64,000 nt of DNA from contig OY978525.1 of assembly GCA_963854835.1 (NCBI GenBank), positions 56,132,355-56,196,354 of the forward strand, given 5' to 3'. Both the position numbers and the translations under genes were made by a program. A model generated the notes under the pieces. The model saw only the letters and a program-made list of their open reading frames with translations. It searched no databases and was not told where the DNA came from. This document shows, one piece after another, positions 11,839 through 23,618 of this stretch. Every line of letters starts with the position of its first letter. Within the stretch, counting starts at the first letter, position 1. This DNA is from Megamerina dolium (taxonomy: Eukaryota > Arthropoda > Insecta > Diptera > Megamerinidae).

Positions 11839-12280
11839 AGATGTGGGAATGTCTACTGTATGTATATAATGTATAATGTAGGGCCAATCATACTACTCTG
11901 TGGAACTCTAACGTCCATTGCAAAAATTTTGGAAGACTAATCTGTGAATTTTACATAAAATTTATTATATAATTGTTCAGAATTTGGTGAAAGTTCTCAG
12001 GCATTTGATTTTTAGCTTTTCTCAGTAGCCCGTCATGCCACACACGATCGAATGCTTTTGTTACGTATAAATATAATGCCACGCAGTATTTCCTTGAATT
12101 AATTTCCATTGAAATTTTGCTTACAACTCGATGTATTTGTTGAATCGGCGAGTGTTTTGTTCTGAATCCAAATTAATGGTTAAGGATCAGATTATGTTTT
12201 AATATTGGTTCAAGACGTTGGAATATAATTTTCTCAAAGAGTTTCTATAAAAGCTGCTTATGGGCCTATATGATTGTGAA
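11839..12280 (-). pseudogene. Decayed Jockey-like RT fragment (duplicate)
   Basis: Duplicate of the relic at 120-560, with the same KAFDRVWHDGLL motif on the minus strand and the same stops. Confidence 0.75.
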
Positions 12281-14440
12281 AGTTTCGGATATTTATTGGG
12301 CTTTGGTATTACGACGATTTCAGCCATTTTCCATGTAATGTACTATTGAAGGCTACCCATTTTGCATTCCACCAAATGAGAGTGTCAGTTCCCCTAGACT
12401 ATCGCCAAATTATCATGAAAATTACACACCACTGTTTCCATCCATGTAATATCTGTATTTCGGAAATCATAAACATATCCTTTGTACGTCTCTGTGCCAT
12501 TTTTAAAGAATTCTTAAATCAAAGTTTTACTATCTGCAGAAAGTATAAATTTTTGTAATTGTAATGAAGATATACAATTGTATATCGCATATTATACACA
12601 TATTATCTAAAGCTTCTTCCATAAATTCACGCATTAATGTATTGTTCACTTTTTCAACCGAATGAAACACACCAGTGGTGTAGATATACTGTATACTGCA
12701 GAGATGAATGGAATTATCAGGGATCAAGCAGTGAAATTGTATGATAAATGCCTAAATTTAAGTTTGACATTAATGTTTTTTTTACGTGTAGAGATGCGAA
12801 GAAAACAGAAGACCTTAAATGTATTTAGTTAAGGGTACGACAAGGTTATATAAATGCCAAACAACAACAGCAGTATTAAAGTTGTCGAAATTTTCAGAAT
12901 TTTTGGACGCCAACTATATGCGTTAAGAACAAAAATACATTTTATTTCTTACCAGGTTGGTATATTGCTGTATTTTAGCAGTAAGCTCCGTAATTGGTTT
13001 CCACCCTCAATACGTATTGATATGAGAAAATGAAAAAACTATGGCGATATAATTTAATTTCATATTGGAATTGGCGGCATAAGTGCTGAATAGCACACTC
13101 TAAGGAAAAAAATTATAACTGATTGCTTCGTATAAAGTTAATTTTTGTAAAAACAATAAACCAAAAATTGTTGGGCGGGAATGCCCACAGAAGGCGTAGT
13201 TGAAGGTCAAACTTCAAATTTCAAATAAAAAGTACTCAATATCCTCGTAATTTTTGTTGACAATATGGGTATCAAGTGAAAGGTATTTTAAATATCTTTT
13301 AACTCATATATAACATTTTATATAAGTTATTTAGTTTTTTAAGTTATGAAGAAAATCAAAATAAAAAATTTTTTTATTCTATAAAATGCCTTATAAACTT
13401 ATTAAAAATTTAGAACAGCCTTAAAATCGTTTAATTTTCTTTCCAATGGTTTATAGCACATATTTTTAAATAATTTTTCTATATTTTTAATCATTTCAAC
13501 AAATTTGGATTTCGGTATCAATTGAGTGTGTACAGAAATATAAGACACTGTTTATGTGTCGCAAAAACAAAAAAAGCTCCGAATTAAGACTTTTCGTTGG
13601 TTATGCTGTTTAATGTCCTGTTATTTTCAAAATGCTGGTGGCGAAGCCGGCGGCCGGCCTATAAGTATTTTTTTTGCGCCCGTGCGAAGGTCGGCTATAA
13701 AAATAAACGTTTAACCTAAAATACTGTGTCGCAAAGCCTGAGTCGGGCTTATAAGTATATCTCCAATCTTACTTTATAATTATTTTTTTCCTACTTTATT
13801 AAAAAACCAATAAAAGGTAATTTGTTTTTAATCTACATTTATTTAATAGATGTATAAGAAGTAAGAAGAAATGACAATTCGGTTTCGCCACCAACAGTAT
13901 TTCCTTCGGTTACGTCTTCACACACACACCCATATATGCATTTGTAAATTTTTTTATGGTTTTTATACAATTCGAAAAAAATATAAGACATTTAGTCTGA
14001 TTTAAAATTTATTTCTTTTTTTTTCACTTTTGATACACACTTGTTTTGTTTTTTTTCTGGTTTATTGTTCATTCCTTTGTTGCACTTTTGTTACACACAT
14101 GTTTTTGTGTTTTTTTTCTGTAAATTGTTTATTGTTTCATTACACTTTTGCAGATTGGAAACAATCTTGTAATAATATCCAAAAATAAACAACACAACAT
14201 GAATCTATTGAAAAATCCGAAGTTGACACATGCACATTCTATTCGCTTTATTTTGGCATATTTGGCGAATCCATTTCTGACTTGTCGCCGACAGTGGTGC
14301 CAAAGTTTCTTACATTCTGTATGCTGTAAAGAAAAGAAGAAAAAAAATATATAAGCAAACACTGTTATGAAAATAACTAAAACTATTACAGCACATATCT
14401 ATGTTCAAGTTAACATAGGTGCATAAAGCAATTTATAACC

Positions 14441-14678
14441 CTGACAGACGGCAGCGTTAATCCGGTTTAATTAGAATTAACTCGGGCATTAAATGCAGCT
14501 AATCCGCATTAACTCTATGAGTTAATTATCAGAATAAAAGGGAATTAGGGAAATTTTCGTTGGCAACATTGCTGAAAAATTTCTATTGTGAAGTTTTCTC
14601 TACCCAACTACAAAACAATAGGTGTGTTCGCTTATAAAACACTTTCAACAATTGTTAACAGTTTTCGACATGAAAAGC
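14441..14678. mobile_element. MITE left half inside duplication copy 2
   Basis: Carries the left terminal motif ACCCTGACAGACGGCAGC and matches 2721-2958. It lacks its own right half: at 14678 it is fused to an internal point of another MITE copy. Confidence 0.75.
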
Positions 14679-15444
14679 TAATCCGCACTAACTCTATTAG
14701 TTAATTCTCAAAATAAAAGAGGATTAGGGCAATTTGCAATTTTCTATTGTGAATTTGGCATACGTGCAGAATGAGGACTCAGAAGGGAAAGAAAAATAAA
14801 AAATTGCCTCGGATAGAGCTTCGTTTTGTGAATATAAAAAATAAAAAAATTTTCTTCGCAAATGCCCATACAAGGCGTGGTTCAAGGTCAAAGTTCAAAA
14901 TTGAGCTCGAGAGACACGCAATAACATGGGTATCATAAGAAAGGTTTTTTAAATACCTTTCTACTGATATATATAATTTAATACCTATTTTTCACGTTTT
15001 AAAAGTTATTATCAAAACTATAAAATTGAATTTTTTTTTTTTTTTTCAAAAACTAATTTTTTTTTTTTTTTTTTTTTAAATAAGCCTTATTTACCTATCG
15101 AAAATTTAGCACCATACTAAAGCCTATACAGGCCGGCAAAAATCCTCTTCCAAACCCTCCACGTGGGTGCCAGCTAAGGATTGTTTTGTAGACTCGGATG
15201 GGCATTCGAGCTTGCAAGCCTTCCATAGGAAAGAGGTTCCTGCACCCCCCCTTTTACCCAATCCTACTCCCCACCCACTTTCCCTTTCCCCTGGGCCGGA
15301 TTAAGGTGTCATACGACCCGTGTCGAGAATCAGCCTGGCTGGGCGCCCAGGTTAAAAAAATAGCTCAGCTGCAAACGGAGTATACGGATACCTGGCGCCC
15401 TCCGTATTATTTAGCCTTATCTGTGTATTCGGATCTCTGCACAG

Positions 15445-16604
15445 ATGGACCTCCCCTTCTCCGATATTCGTGGGATTTTTATGGAAGTAACAAAAAACAC
15501 AAAAACAAAACCAAAAACAAAGGAAGTAAAATCGGGAGAGGCAGCGAAAGCCGTGGAGGATAGACCAGGGCCTAGCCATGCCGAGAATCTCCCGAGATCA
15601 AGTACAAGCGCAAGCTTGCCACTACCAATCAGCAGAGCATCGGTTACCAAACCGACGTTCGCGGCTGTATCCAACCACAAAGACCGTCGTACTGCTACGA
15701 GAATTTTAGAGAGATTACGTGCCATACCAGAGAATGAGAGATCTGATAAACAGAAGGCCTCACTGGTATGGGCGACCGACATCACAAATCGCAGCAACAT
15801 CAAGCGCCAGCGGTCATCTGAAGACACTGCCAAACCAGTTGCTAAAAGAGCCCGCGGCAATGTGGGTCACACTTTTAGCGAAATCCTTCAAGGAGCCTTG
15901 GTAATGGCGGTAGTCGACAGAAATGACGCTGATGGCTTCATCGCCTCATCAAACTGGAGACCGCTAGAATGTAAGCTAGCAGAGATCTTCAATCCTCTAA
16001 TGGAAGAGCATCCCGGACCTCCGCCTATTATAGGAGAAGCTGGATGGCATCAAGGCAACATCAAACTGATTGCCTGTGCCGATCAACGAACTCTCGACCT
16101 ATACAAAATAGCGACCACCAGAGCTGGAGAAGTATGGCCGGGTGCGCGCCTAGAGGTGATAGAGAGAGACGCTATTCCGAGTAGGCCGCGCACCTCTGCC
16201 TGGATCCCAGCAGAACCTAGCGACCCGGCCATTATTATCAAAAATATAAAGATGTGTAATCCTACCCTCCCAACACACAACTGGCGAATAGCCAAGTTGG
16301 ATGAGGAGAAGAAAGGAACATACCGTAGGGCGACTTAGATACACGCGCAGGCGATCAGTCTGTGGCAAAACGGATGGAGACGGAGGAGACGCTCCATATC
16401 AGCTCCAGGATGCTTGTGCGGCAGGACTCGCGCGACTCGTTCTCCTCAGAATCCGATGCTGCAGGGTATGTGGATCGGATTTTGCTGGAGGATCAGTTGC
16501 TGGACTCTGGAGACGAGGAGGACAACGTCACTATTGTGGAAGCGAAAGTGACCAATAGTGGCGGTGATGCTTCATTGCCTACAGATAAACCTGCACAAAT
16601 CTAA
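15445..16604 (+). pseudogene. LOA-like ORF1, gag-like protein, frameshifted
   Basis: The first piece (15445-16338, 297 residues from ATG) has a lysine-rich N-terminus, a basic stretch (KRQRSSEDTAKPVAKRARG) that looks like a nuclear signal, and a C-terminal block WIPAEPSDPAIIIKNIKM ... HNWRIAKLDEEKKGTYR. This resembles the DUF4780-type ORF1 domain of arthropod LOA-group LINEs (recalled, not searched). The frame then stops, and an acidic serine-rich tail continues in another frame at 16362-16604. ORF1 proteins of this group bind the element RNA. No CCHC knuckles are visible. The broken junction near 16338 suggests a deletion that also removed part of the conserved domain. Confidence 0.65.
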
Positions 16605-16719
16605 GGCGGCCTCAGCCGCTCTTATCCTTCGTCTGGAAGCCGACGGAGAAGACATCGTTCTGGTCTAAGAACCGTGGACAGTTGGCAACACGGTTTGTGG
16701 ACTAAGGACACCTGGATAT

Positions 16720-17056
16720 AACCTAATATACAAGCGTAATACAGGTAGACCTAGGGCCTGCATACTCATAAGAAAATCAATAACCTTTCTTTCACTCTGT
16801 AATTACAGCAATTTAGATACGACGGTGGTATGCGCAGAGAATATAGGTATGCGCTGCTGGTTTGCATCAGCCTACCTCGCGCACGACCACCTGGAATCAC
16901 CACCACCAAGCAATCTCAAACATCTAATAGAAGAAGTCCAGGGCTGGACTAATAATAGGATGCGACGCCAACGCGCACCATACAATCTGGGGTAGCAGGG
17001 ATATTAACGACAGAGGTGAGTCACTGTTTAATTATATCCTTACAACAAACCTTATA
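16720..17056 (+). pseudogene. LOA-like ORF2 endonuclease remnant
   Basis: Around 16730-16960 one frame reads like an AP-endonuclease middle part (GYNLIYKRNTGRPRACILI, then WFASAYLAHD). At about 16960-17056 another frame reads GCDANAHHTIWGSRDINDRG, the conserved endonuclease box. A frameshift lies near 16958. The N-terminal third of the domain is not visible between ORF1 and this point, so the target-nicking activity is lost. Confidence 0.7.
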
Positions 17057-19019
17057 GTGTGTAACAGGGGTGAGACCCCAACTTTCATAACAAAAAATAG
17101 GCAGGAGGTACTAGACTTAACTCTTTCCACCGAAGGCATTGTAGACCATATAAGAAACTGGAAAGTATTGGATCAGCACTCCTTCTCTGATCATAGATAC
17201 ATACAGTTTGCCATAGATTTTAAACTTTCTACTCCAGTGGTCTTTAGAAACCCAAAAAAGACAAACTGGTCACGTTTCAGGGAGTCAGTTAGTTCTAATC
17301 TACCCGTAGCTCCTTCGACTATAACCAACATTAATCAGATAGACGCCACAGTCTATTGCCTCACAAAAACTCTCAACAAGGCATTCAAGTTGTCCTGTCC
17401 GATTCGTAAGAAATGGGGGAAAGGTAAACCCCCATGGTGGAACCAGGAGCTCGACAGTTTGAGAAAAGACTGTTGTCGCAAGCTCTTCAATTGTGCTAAA
17501 AGCTCTCACCTAGAATCAGATTGGGCGGGTTATAAATCGGCCCTCAGAACTTATAAATACAACCTCAGGAAATGCCAAAGGGAAGCCTGGAAGAGCTTCT
17601 GCAGTGATATAGAAGACGCTTCAGAGACTTCTAGACTTAGGAAAATCCTGTCTAAATCACCCCATACTCCAAGTGTTCTGGTCAAACCAGATGGAACGTG
17701 GACCACATCCTCTACTGAAACGCTGCAAACGCTAGTAAATGCACATTTCCCAAACGATCCGTCTGAAACTAAAACCCCGCTTGATTACAAGTCATTACCG
17801 TTAGACTATTCAATAGTTGCATCGGAGAAGATTACTTGGGCGATAAACACGTTCAAGCCTTACAAATCCCCTGGACCTGATAGCATAATTCCAGCACAGC
17901 TACAACAGGTAGCCAAACTCATTCTTCCATGGCTAAAGCAGATTTTCATTGCCTGCATAAGCCTTGGCTATATTCCGAAACTCTGGAGACAAGTCAAAGT
18001 TGTCTTCATACCTAAGGCTGGAAAGAGCTCCCATACAAGCCCAAAGGACTTTAGACCAATTAGTCTATCGTCATTCTTACTCAAAACACTGGAAAGATTA
18101 TTAGACATCCATCTAAGACACACATTAACAGCGACATGCTGTCTCCTTCTCAAAATGCATACACAAAGGGAAAGTCCGTTGAAACAGCGCTACATGCGTT
18201 AGTTTCAATTGTGAAGAAATCTCTTCATAATAAAGAATTTGTACTAGCGGCTTTCACGGATATTGAAGGTGCCTTCAACAATGTTCAGCCCAGAGCAATC
18301 ACGGAGGCTCTTGCACGACTCGGGGTGGAGGTAACGCTTAGCAGATGGATAGAACGACTATTGAAAGATAGACTCATTACATCCGAGCTGGGTGGATCTA
18401 CCATCACGAAACGTGTAAGAAGAGGAACCCCACAAGGTGGAGTACTCTCCCCTGTTCTATGGAACTTGGTAGTTAATGAACTACTACGGGAAATAGAGAG
18501 GAAGGGGTGCGGAGTGATTGCTTATGCCGATGACGTTGTCTTGTTGGTGGCTGGAAAATTTCCGGAAATACTAACGGACATTATTCAAATCAATCTCAAT
18601 ATGTTATCAAAATGGGCTAAGGATAGGGGATTAAATGCGAACCCACAAAAAACTGAGCTGATTTTGTTCACCACAAAACGTAAAACACCACCCATAAACG
18701 TTCCCACTCTAGGGGGGGTCCCATTAATTCTGCGAGAAGAAACTAAACTGGAAGAAAAACATCACCTGTAGGGTTGAGAAAGCCAGCACTGCACTCTATG
18801 CCTGTAAAAAAGCAATAGGGAAAAAGTGGGGTATGCAACCGAAAATTGTTTGTTGGATTTACAAGGCGGTTATCAGGCCAGTCCTCCTGTATGGGGTACT
18901 GACCTGGTGGACTGCACTTACTAAGTCCTCCCATATCAGGCCCCTTGATAAAATACAAAGAGCGGCTTGTATTTTAATAACAGGAGCACTGAGAACAACT
19001 CCAACGTTAGCACTAGAAG
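17057..19019 (+). pseudogene. LOA-like ORF2 reverse transcriptase, upstream part
   Basis: Three consecutive pieces. 17057-18202 finishes the endonuclease (SDHRYIQF) and gives the RT thumb side motifs KSPGPDSIIPAQLQ and DFRPISLSSFLLKTLERLLD. 18136-18771 gives the palm: FTDIEGAFNNV (motif A aspartate), RGTPQGGVLSPVLWNLVVN and YADDVVLL (catalytic). 18833-19019 is the C-terminal part. Frameshifts separate the pieces near 18140 and 18775. At 19019 the frame is cut by the Jockey-like insertion and resumes at 24051. RT copies the element RNA on the nicked target. Confidence 0.88.
19014..19019. repeat. Target-site duplication TAGAAG (left)
   Basis: TAGAAG at 19014-19019 recurs at 24045-24050 on the other side of the nested Jockey-like LINE. 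Across the repeat the host ORF2 frame continues without loss. Confidence 0.8.
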
Positions 19020-19173
19020 TTTTTTTTTTTTTTTTCTAACAAGCTTTCTTTATTGGATCTTTCTAAATTACTTAGAAACTAACAATAAGTAATCAAATCT
19101 TACAAACTAACTAAAATTATGTGATATTCCCTATGTTCCATCACAATTTGGTGAGTCGCGAGGTATAGCAATT

Positions 19174-20259
19174 TCACAGCATATTCAGTGTGTCTTTTCT
19201 TTTTAATCGACGATGCCCCGTGCTCAGCAACAATTGCCTAGCAAGGGGATTCGGATGACTGTGTAATTTTTGAATGTAGCTTCTGCAAGACATTGCAACT
19301 TCCTCAGAAATTGTGGGTACATTTAAATCTCGATGGATGTTAACGTTCTTCATACACCAAGGCGCGTTTACAATAATTCGCAGACACTTGGATTGTATTC
19401 GCTGCAATTTTTCGATATTTGAGGGAGATGCGGTGCCCCAAAACTGAATACCATAAGTCCAGATTGGCTTCAGGATTGCTTTATATAATAGCACTTTGTA
19501 TTCGAGATTCAACTTTGATCTTTTGTGTATCAGCCACCATAACTGATTAATTTTAAGCTTGATCTGAGTTTTCTTTGCCTCTATGTGATTTTTCCAGGTC
19601 AGCCTTCTGTCGAGGTGAATACCCAAGTACTTTGTTGAGGAACATTGTGGAACTGATTGGCCATTAATTTTAAGTGGGGGACATGTATCTGGCCTTAGCG
19701 TGAAGGTTACATGTACGCTCTTTGATTCATTGACTTTTATACGCCATTTTGCTAGCCAGATTTCGAGAGAATCGATATGAGTCTGCAGGAGTTTAGTAGC
19801 TTCTATGGGATTAGAGCGAGAGCACAATATTGCCGTATCATCTGCAAAGGTCGATATAAATGTATGGTTATTGCTGGGCATATCTGTAGTGTATAAGAGA
19901 TACAGTAAGGGGCCCAAAACGCTTCCTTGAGGAACGCCAGCGTGAATATCCAATGGATTTGTTGTGTAATCCTTGTGATGTACCAGAAATTGTCTTTTCG
20001 TGAGGTAGCTACTAAGCAATGAGGAGACATTTGCAGGCAGTAATAGTTTGAGTTTGTAAATAAGGCCATCGTGCCATACTTTATCGAAAGCTTGAGTGAT
20101 ATCAAGAAAGACAGCTGAGCAATACTTTTTTTCTTCAAAAGTGTTCCTTATTAGAGTTACAATGCGGTGGACTTGTTCTATTGTGCCGTGCTGTTTTCTA
20201 AATCCAAACTGATGTTGAGGAATCAGTTGGTTGAGATTAATAAATGGAGTTATATTCAT
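19174..20259 (-). pseudogene. Jockey-2 ORF2, C-terminal reverse transcriptase part
   Basis: A 361-residue frame with the RT core in order: QFGFRKQHGTIEQVHRIV, CSAVFLDITQAFDKVWHDGL (motif A), HAGVPQGSVLGPLLYLLY (motif B) and STFADDTAIL (catalytic FADD, a variant of the usual YADD). A C-terminal region follows with YKVLLYKAILKPIWTYGIQF and the Jockey-type tail. There is no RNase H, as expected for Jockey. It is separated from the upstream part at 20269-21234 by a single in-frame TAG codon (20269-20271) with no length change, so one point mutation splits the RT. The enzyme would copy element RNA at a nicked target. Confidence 0.9.
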
Positions 20260-20268
20260 GACAAGTAG

Positions 20269-22233
20269 CTATTCGAATATTTTAGAAAGTAGAGGCAGGA
20301 GGCTGATAGGTCTGTACGATGCAACTTTTGTAGGGTCTTTTCCTGGTTTTGCTTTCATAATAATTTTTGAAGTTTTCCAGCATTTGGGATAGTGTTTAAT
20401 ACGAAGGATAGCATTGAAAATGTGCATCAGATGAATTACTGAAGCCGGAGGTAGCTCTTTTATCATTTTACCGGTAATTTTATCTGGACCAGGTGATTTT
20501 TTTGGGTTTAAATCTTTATAAATTGCTTTGAATATGTCCTTTTTTTTAATTTTGAGCGTTATTGAGCAAGGTTGAGAAGTTAATTTTGGTAATGAGGACT
20601 GTGAAGAGGGTGGATTGGGTGTAAACACACTTTTCAGGTGGTTTGCAAAAGCCAAACCCTTCTCACAGTTGCTTCTAGCCCAATTACCGTCACTCAAACG
20701 GATGGGGGAATCAGTGAGAATTGGCCGATTTTTTGCTGATTTCCACAAAGAGTAGTCTGACGCTTCACCAGGTGTTAATTTCGCTATGTGCTCTTCTAAC
20801 TCTTTGTTGTTTTTATTTTTTAAGGCTTGCTTTAACTTTCGAGTGCAGTGCTGTAGCTGTGTTTTCAGATTCGGTGATCTGAATTCTTGCCATTGTCTTC
20901 GGAGTCTTCTTTTCTGTCTTACTAGCAATTCAATATCGGCTGGTGTGTATGGGCTATAGTTTGATTGCTTGCATACCTTTGTGCAGGTGGCTGAGCTGAG
21001 AGCTAATGAGAGCAGCTGGTTGAATTTTTCGAGTGCTGAGTCTACATCGTGTCCATTTCTTAATACAGTACTCAGAGGAAGATGGGAATTTATATATTTC
21101 TTGAATTTTAACCAGTCTATTTTCTTTCTAACGCAATTGCTTTGGGGGCTTGGTGATTTTATAGATATTACCGTGGGTGAGTGGTCAGATGATAGATCAT
21201 AATTACACTCTGTGGAGATATTTTCCATCTGCAAACCTTTGGCGACTCCAAAGTCTATGAGATCGGGTATTTTCCTCTTGTCCGTCGGCCAATATGTCGG
21301 TTGACCATTTGAAATAACATCGTAGCCGTGGTTAGTGATGATTGAACATAGTCTTTTGCCTTTTGGAGTTATTAATCGGGAGTTATTAATCGGTCAGATG
21401 ATAGATCATAATTACACTCTGTGGAGATATTTTCCATCTGCAAACCTTTGGCGACTCCAAAGTCTATGAGATCGGGTATTTTCCTCTTGTCCGTCGGCCA
21501 ATATGTCGGTTGACCATTTGAAATAACATCGTAGCCGTGGTTAGTGATGATTGAACATAGTCTTTTGCCTTTTGGAGTTATTAATCGGGAGTTATTAATC
21601 GGTCAGATGATAGATCATAATTACACTCTGTGGAGATATTTTCCATCTGCAAACCTTTGGCGACTCCAAAGTCTATGAGATCGGATATTTTCCTCTTGTC
21701 CGTCGGCCAATATGTCGGTTGACCATTTGAAATAACATCGTAGCCATGGTTAGTGATGATTGAACATAGTCTTCTGCCTTTTGGAGTTATTAAGTGGGAG
21801 CCCCAGTGAGTGTGTTTGGCGTTGAAATCGCCAGCAACCAAGAATTTGCTACCAAGAGTTGAGAAAATTCTTTATATTGCTGTTCGGTAATACTGTATTT
21901 TGGGGGACAGTATATCGCAGATATTACTAGCTTAGAGATGTATTCTTCCAGACATATAGATGTTGCTTGCAAGTAGACGCTACTGAAATCTTCGAGAACA
22001 TGATGTTTTATTCTGCTTTTTATCAATATGGCAGTTCCTCCGCGTGCCTTACCATGCGGATGATTTGTGGTGTACAGTTTGTAATATGGTATTTGGTAGC
22101 AATTTTTGTCAGTGAAATGGGTCTCAGATATCATCATTATGTCGATTTGGCTGGATTCAAGGAATTGAATTAGCTCCAAACGGTGCTGGCTTAAGCCGTT
22201 GGCGTTCCAGTGGCATATCTTGAGACAACTCAT
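20269..22233 (-). pseudogene. Jockey-2 ORF2, endonuclease and N-terminal RT part, broken
   Basis: ORF2 starts with ATG at 22233, overlapping the ORF1 stop as ATGA. 21790-22233 gives the endonuclease start (ICHWNANGLSQHRLEL, ISETHF). A one-base shift near 21850 moves the frame; 21581-21841 continues with VAGDFNAKHTHWGSHL and ISDLIDFGVAKG. Then a 209-bp triplication (21183-21809) disrupts the frame again. 20269-21234 resumes with LSSDHSPTVISI, KKSPGPDKITGKMIKELP and SYRPISLLPLLSKIFE, ending at a TAG. The domain set is complete, but three lesions block it. Confidence 0.88.
21183..21809. repeat. 209-bp tandem triplication in the endonuclease coding region
   Basis: GGTCAGATGATAG starts at 21183, 21392 and 21601, an exact 209-bp spacing. 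The first two units look identical. The third differs at a few bases (for example GGATAT for GGGTAT, CATGG for CGTGG, TTCTGCC for TTTTGCC). Junctions carry the extra segment TTAATCGGGAGTTATTAATC. Since 209 is not a multiple of three, the triplication shifts the ORF2 frame. Confidence 0.93.
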
Positions 22234-23618
22234 GGTCTGGATAGCAATGTTTGGAGTAACATCGTTTGATTTTTCATCATTTCTTGCATCATTGTTTGCA
22301 TTGAGTTCATGAATTGGTTCATATTCTGAATTAATGTTTGAAGCAAATGTTCAAGGGTACTTGGCTGTTGTGTGGGCAGTGAGTGTTTCTGCTCATTATT
22401 TACATTGCTTTGTTGGTGTGGGTTTTGTTTTAACACGCTAGCGTATGAATTGGTTTGATTCTTGTTTGGGATTGCAGAGAAGAATTGTGTTGCATCAATA
22501 TTTTGTCTCTTACTTGAGTTGGCTATCTGAGTTTGCTCAACTGGTTTTAGAGGTTGATTGCTAGCGGAGAAATTTAGCTTTAGGGTTGTATATACTGGGC
22601 AACCTCTATAATTTGCGGTGTGATTACCTCCACAATTGCTGCATTTTTTCATGCTAGCATCGCCTTTAGATTTTGGGCATATGTTTGATTTATGGAGATC
22701 TCCACAAATCACACAAACAGCTGGCAGGGTACAATATGTCTTAGTATGTCCATATTCTTGGCAGTTACTGCACTGAGGAGGTCCAGTTCTCTTATGGGGT
22801 TCTTCGATTGTGATTTTGCGATGCAATAAATATCGAATTTTATATATGGGGTGTACTTCACCTTTTTTTAGGGGTTTTGTTTCAGGCTGAAGCTCAATAC
22901 GATATAACGGTTGAGGTATATTGCTCTTGTTGAGAATGTTGAATACTGTTTTGGCTTGAAACCCTTCTTCCTGAAGGGCAAGTTTGATTTCGTTAATGTC
23001 AACGTTGGGTTTGACGCCTTTGAGTACAACGATTAAGCCCTTACTACTTTTTAGCTGATATGTATAGTAATTCTTTTTTACAGCATCAAATTCCGCAATT
23101 ACTTTGCGATAATGAGTTTCGCTGTAGATTTGCACTTTCGTTTCCTCAATTTGGCCTTTGCGAATAGGAACAACGTGGAAATTCTTTGGTCCTATAAGAC
23201 TTGTAATTCTAGAAATCAACTTATCTGAGTTGCGTTCTCTTAAGAAAATGGGTGGGGGTTTGAAATTTTTCTTGGAGATAATAATTTCATCACTTTCATC
23301 ACCTGAAAGCAAAGCGTATCTATTTTCCGAGCTAATAGGGGCAGTGTTCTGCTTTTGAATTTTTGTTGAATTCATTTGTTTTGAATTTTGTGGACTTCTT
23401 TTGCGCTTTACTACAGTAATGTAGCGATCGATTCCAGTTTGAACAGCAACTGGTTCTTTATTAGTCATCGCACTAGTTGCTTTAACTACTGGGTCATGCA
23501 CTTCAGTAGAAAGGCCGTTATTTGTTTGCTTTGATGTTGTAGCTGTTGGTGTTACAGCAGGAGAAGCGCATTGTACACTCCACGGTATAGAGGGAGATAG
23601 TATATCACGAGAGAACAA
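22230..23618 (-). CDS. Jockey-2 ORF1, gag-like zinc-knuckle protein (intact frame)
   Basis: A 462-residue open frame. The N-terminal third is polar and low-complexity. The middle (about 150-290) resembles the PRE_C2HC domain that precedes the knuckles in Jockey ORF1 (GLIVVLKGVKPNVDINEIKL). Residues about 290-350 hold three CCHC-type knuckles: CSNCQEYGHTKTYC, CVICGDLHKSNIC and CSNCGGNHTANYRGC. The C-terminus is rich in Q, N and M (MNSMQTMMQEMMKN), possibly a coiled oligomerisation tail. In the family it binds the element RNA and forms particles. Its stop overlaps the ORF2 start as ATGA, suggesting termination-reinitiation for ORF2. It is the only uninterrupted LINE protein in the window. Confidence 0.88.
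   Translation of the reverse strand: MFSRDILSPSIPWSVQCASPAVTPTATTSKQTNNGLSTEVHDPVVKATSAMTNKEPVAVQTGIDRYITVVKRKRSPQNSKQMNSTKIQKQNTAPISSENRYALLSGDESDEIIISKKNFKPPPIFLRERNSDKLISRITSLIGPKNFHVVPIRKGQIEETKVQIYSETHYRKVIAEFDAVKKNYYTYQLKSSKGLIVVLKGVKPNVDINEIKLALQEEGFQAKTVFNILNKSNIPQPLYRIELQPETKPLKKGEVHPIYKIRYLLHRKITIEEPHKRTGPPQCSNCQEYGHTKTYCTLPAVCVICGDLHKSNICPKSKGDASMKKCSNCGGNHTANYRGCPVYTTLKLNFSASNQPLKPVEQTQIANSSKRQNIDATQFFSAIPNKNQTNSYASVLKQNPHQQSNVNNEQKHSLPTQQPSTLEHLLQTLIQNMNQFMNSMQTMMQEMMKNQTMLLQTLLSRP

Larger units (their letters stand above)
11720..14678. repeat. Segmental duplication, copy 2
   Basis: Near-identical to 1-2958 with the same contents: a decayed Jockey-like RT at about 11839-12280, an inverted-repeat element relic at about 13072-13440, and the left half of a MITE from 14441. 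It starts abruptly after an A-rich run at 11711-11719 and ends at 14678. There the sequence changes from the MITE of copy 1 to a diverged MITE that begins at the internal motif GCTAATCCGCACTAACTC. The join carries only an AAGC/AGC microhomology. Confidence 0.93.

Noticed and set aside
21183..21809. CRISPR-like or satellite array from regular repeats.
   Set aside because: Only three 209-bp direct units without spacers, inside a LINE coding region; a local tandem triplication in a eukaryotic genome.
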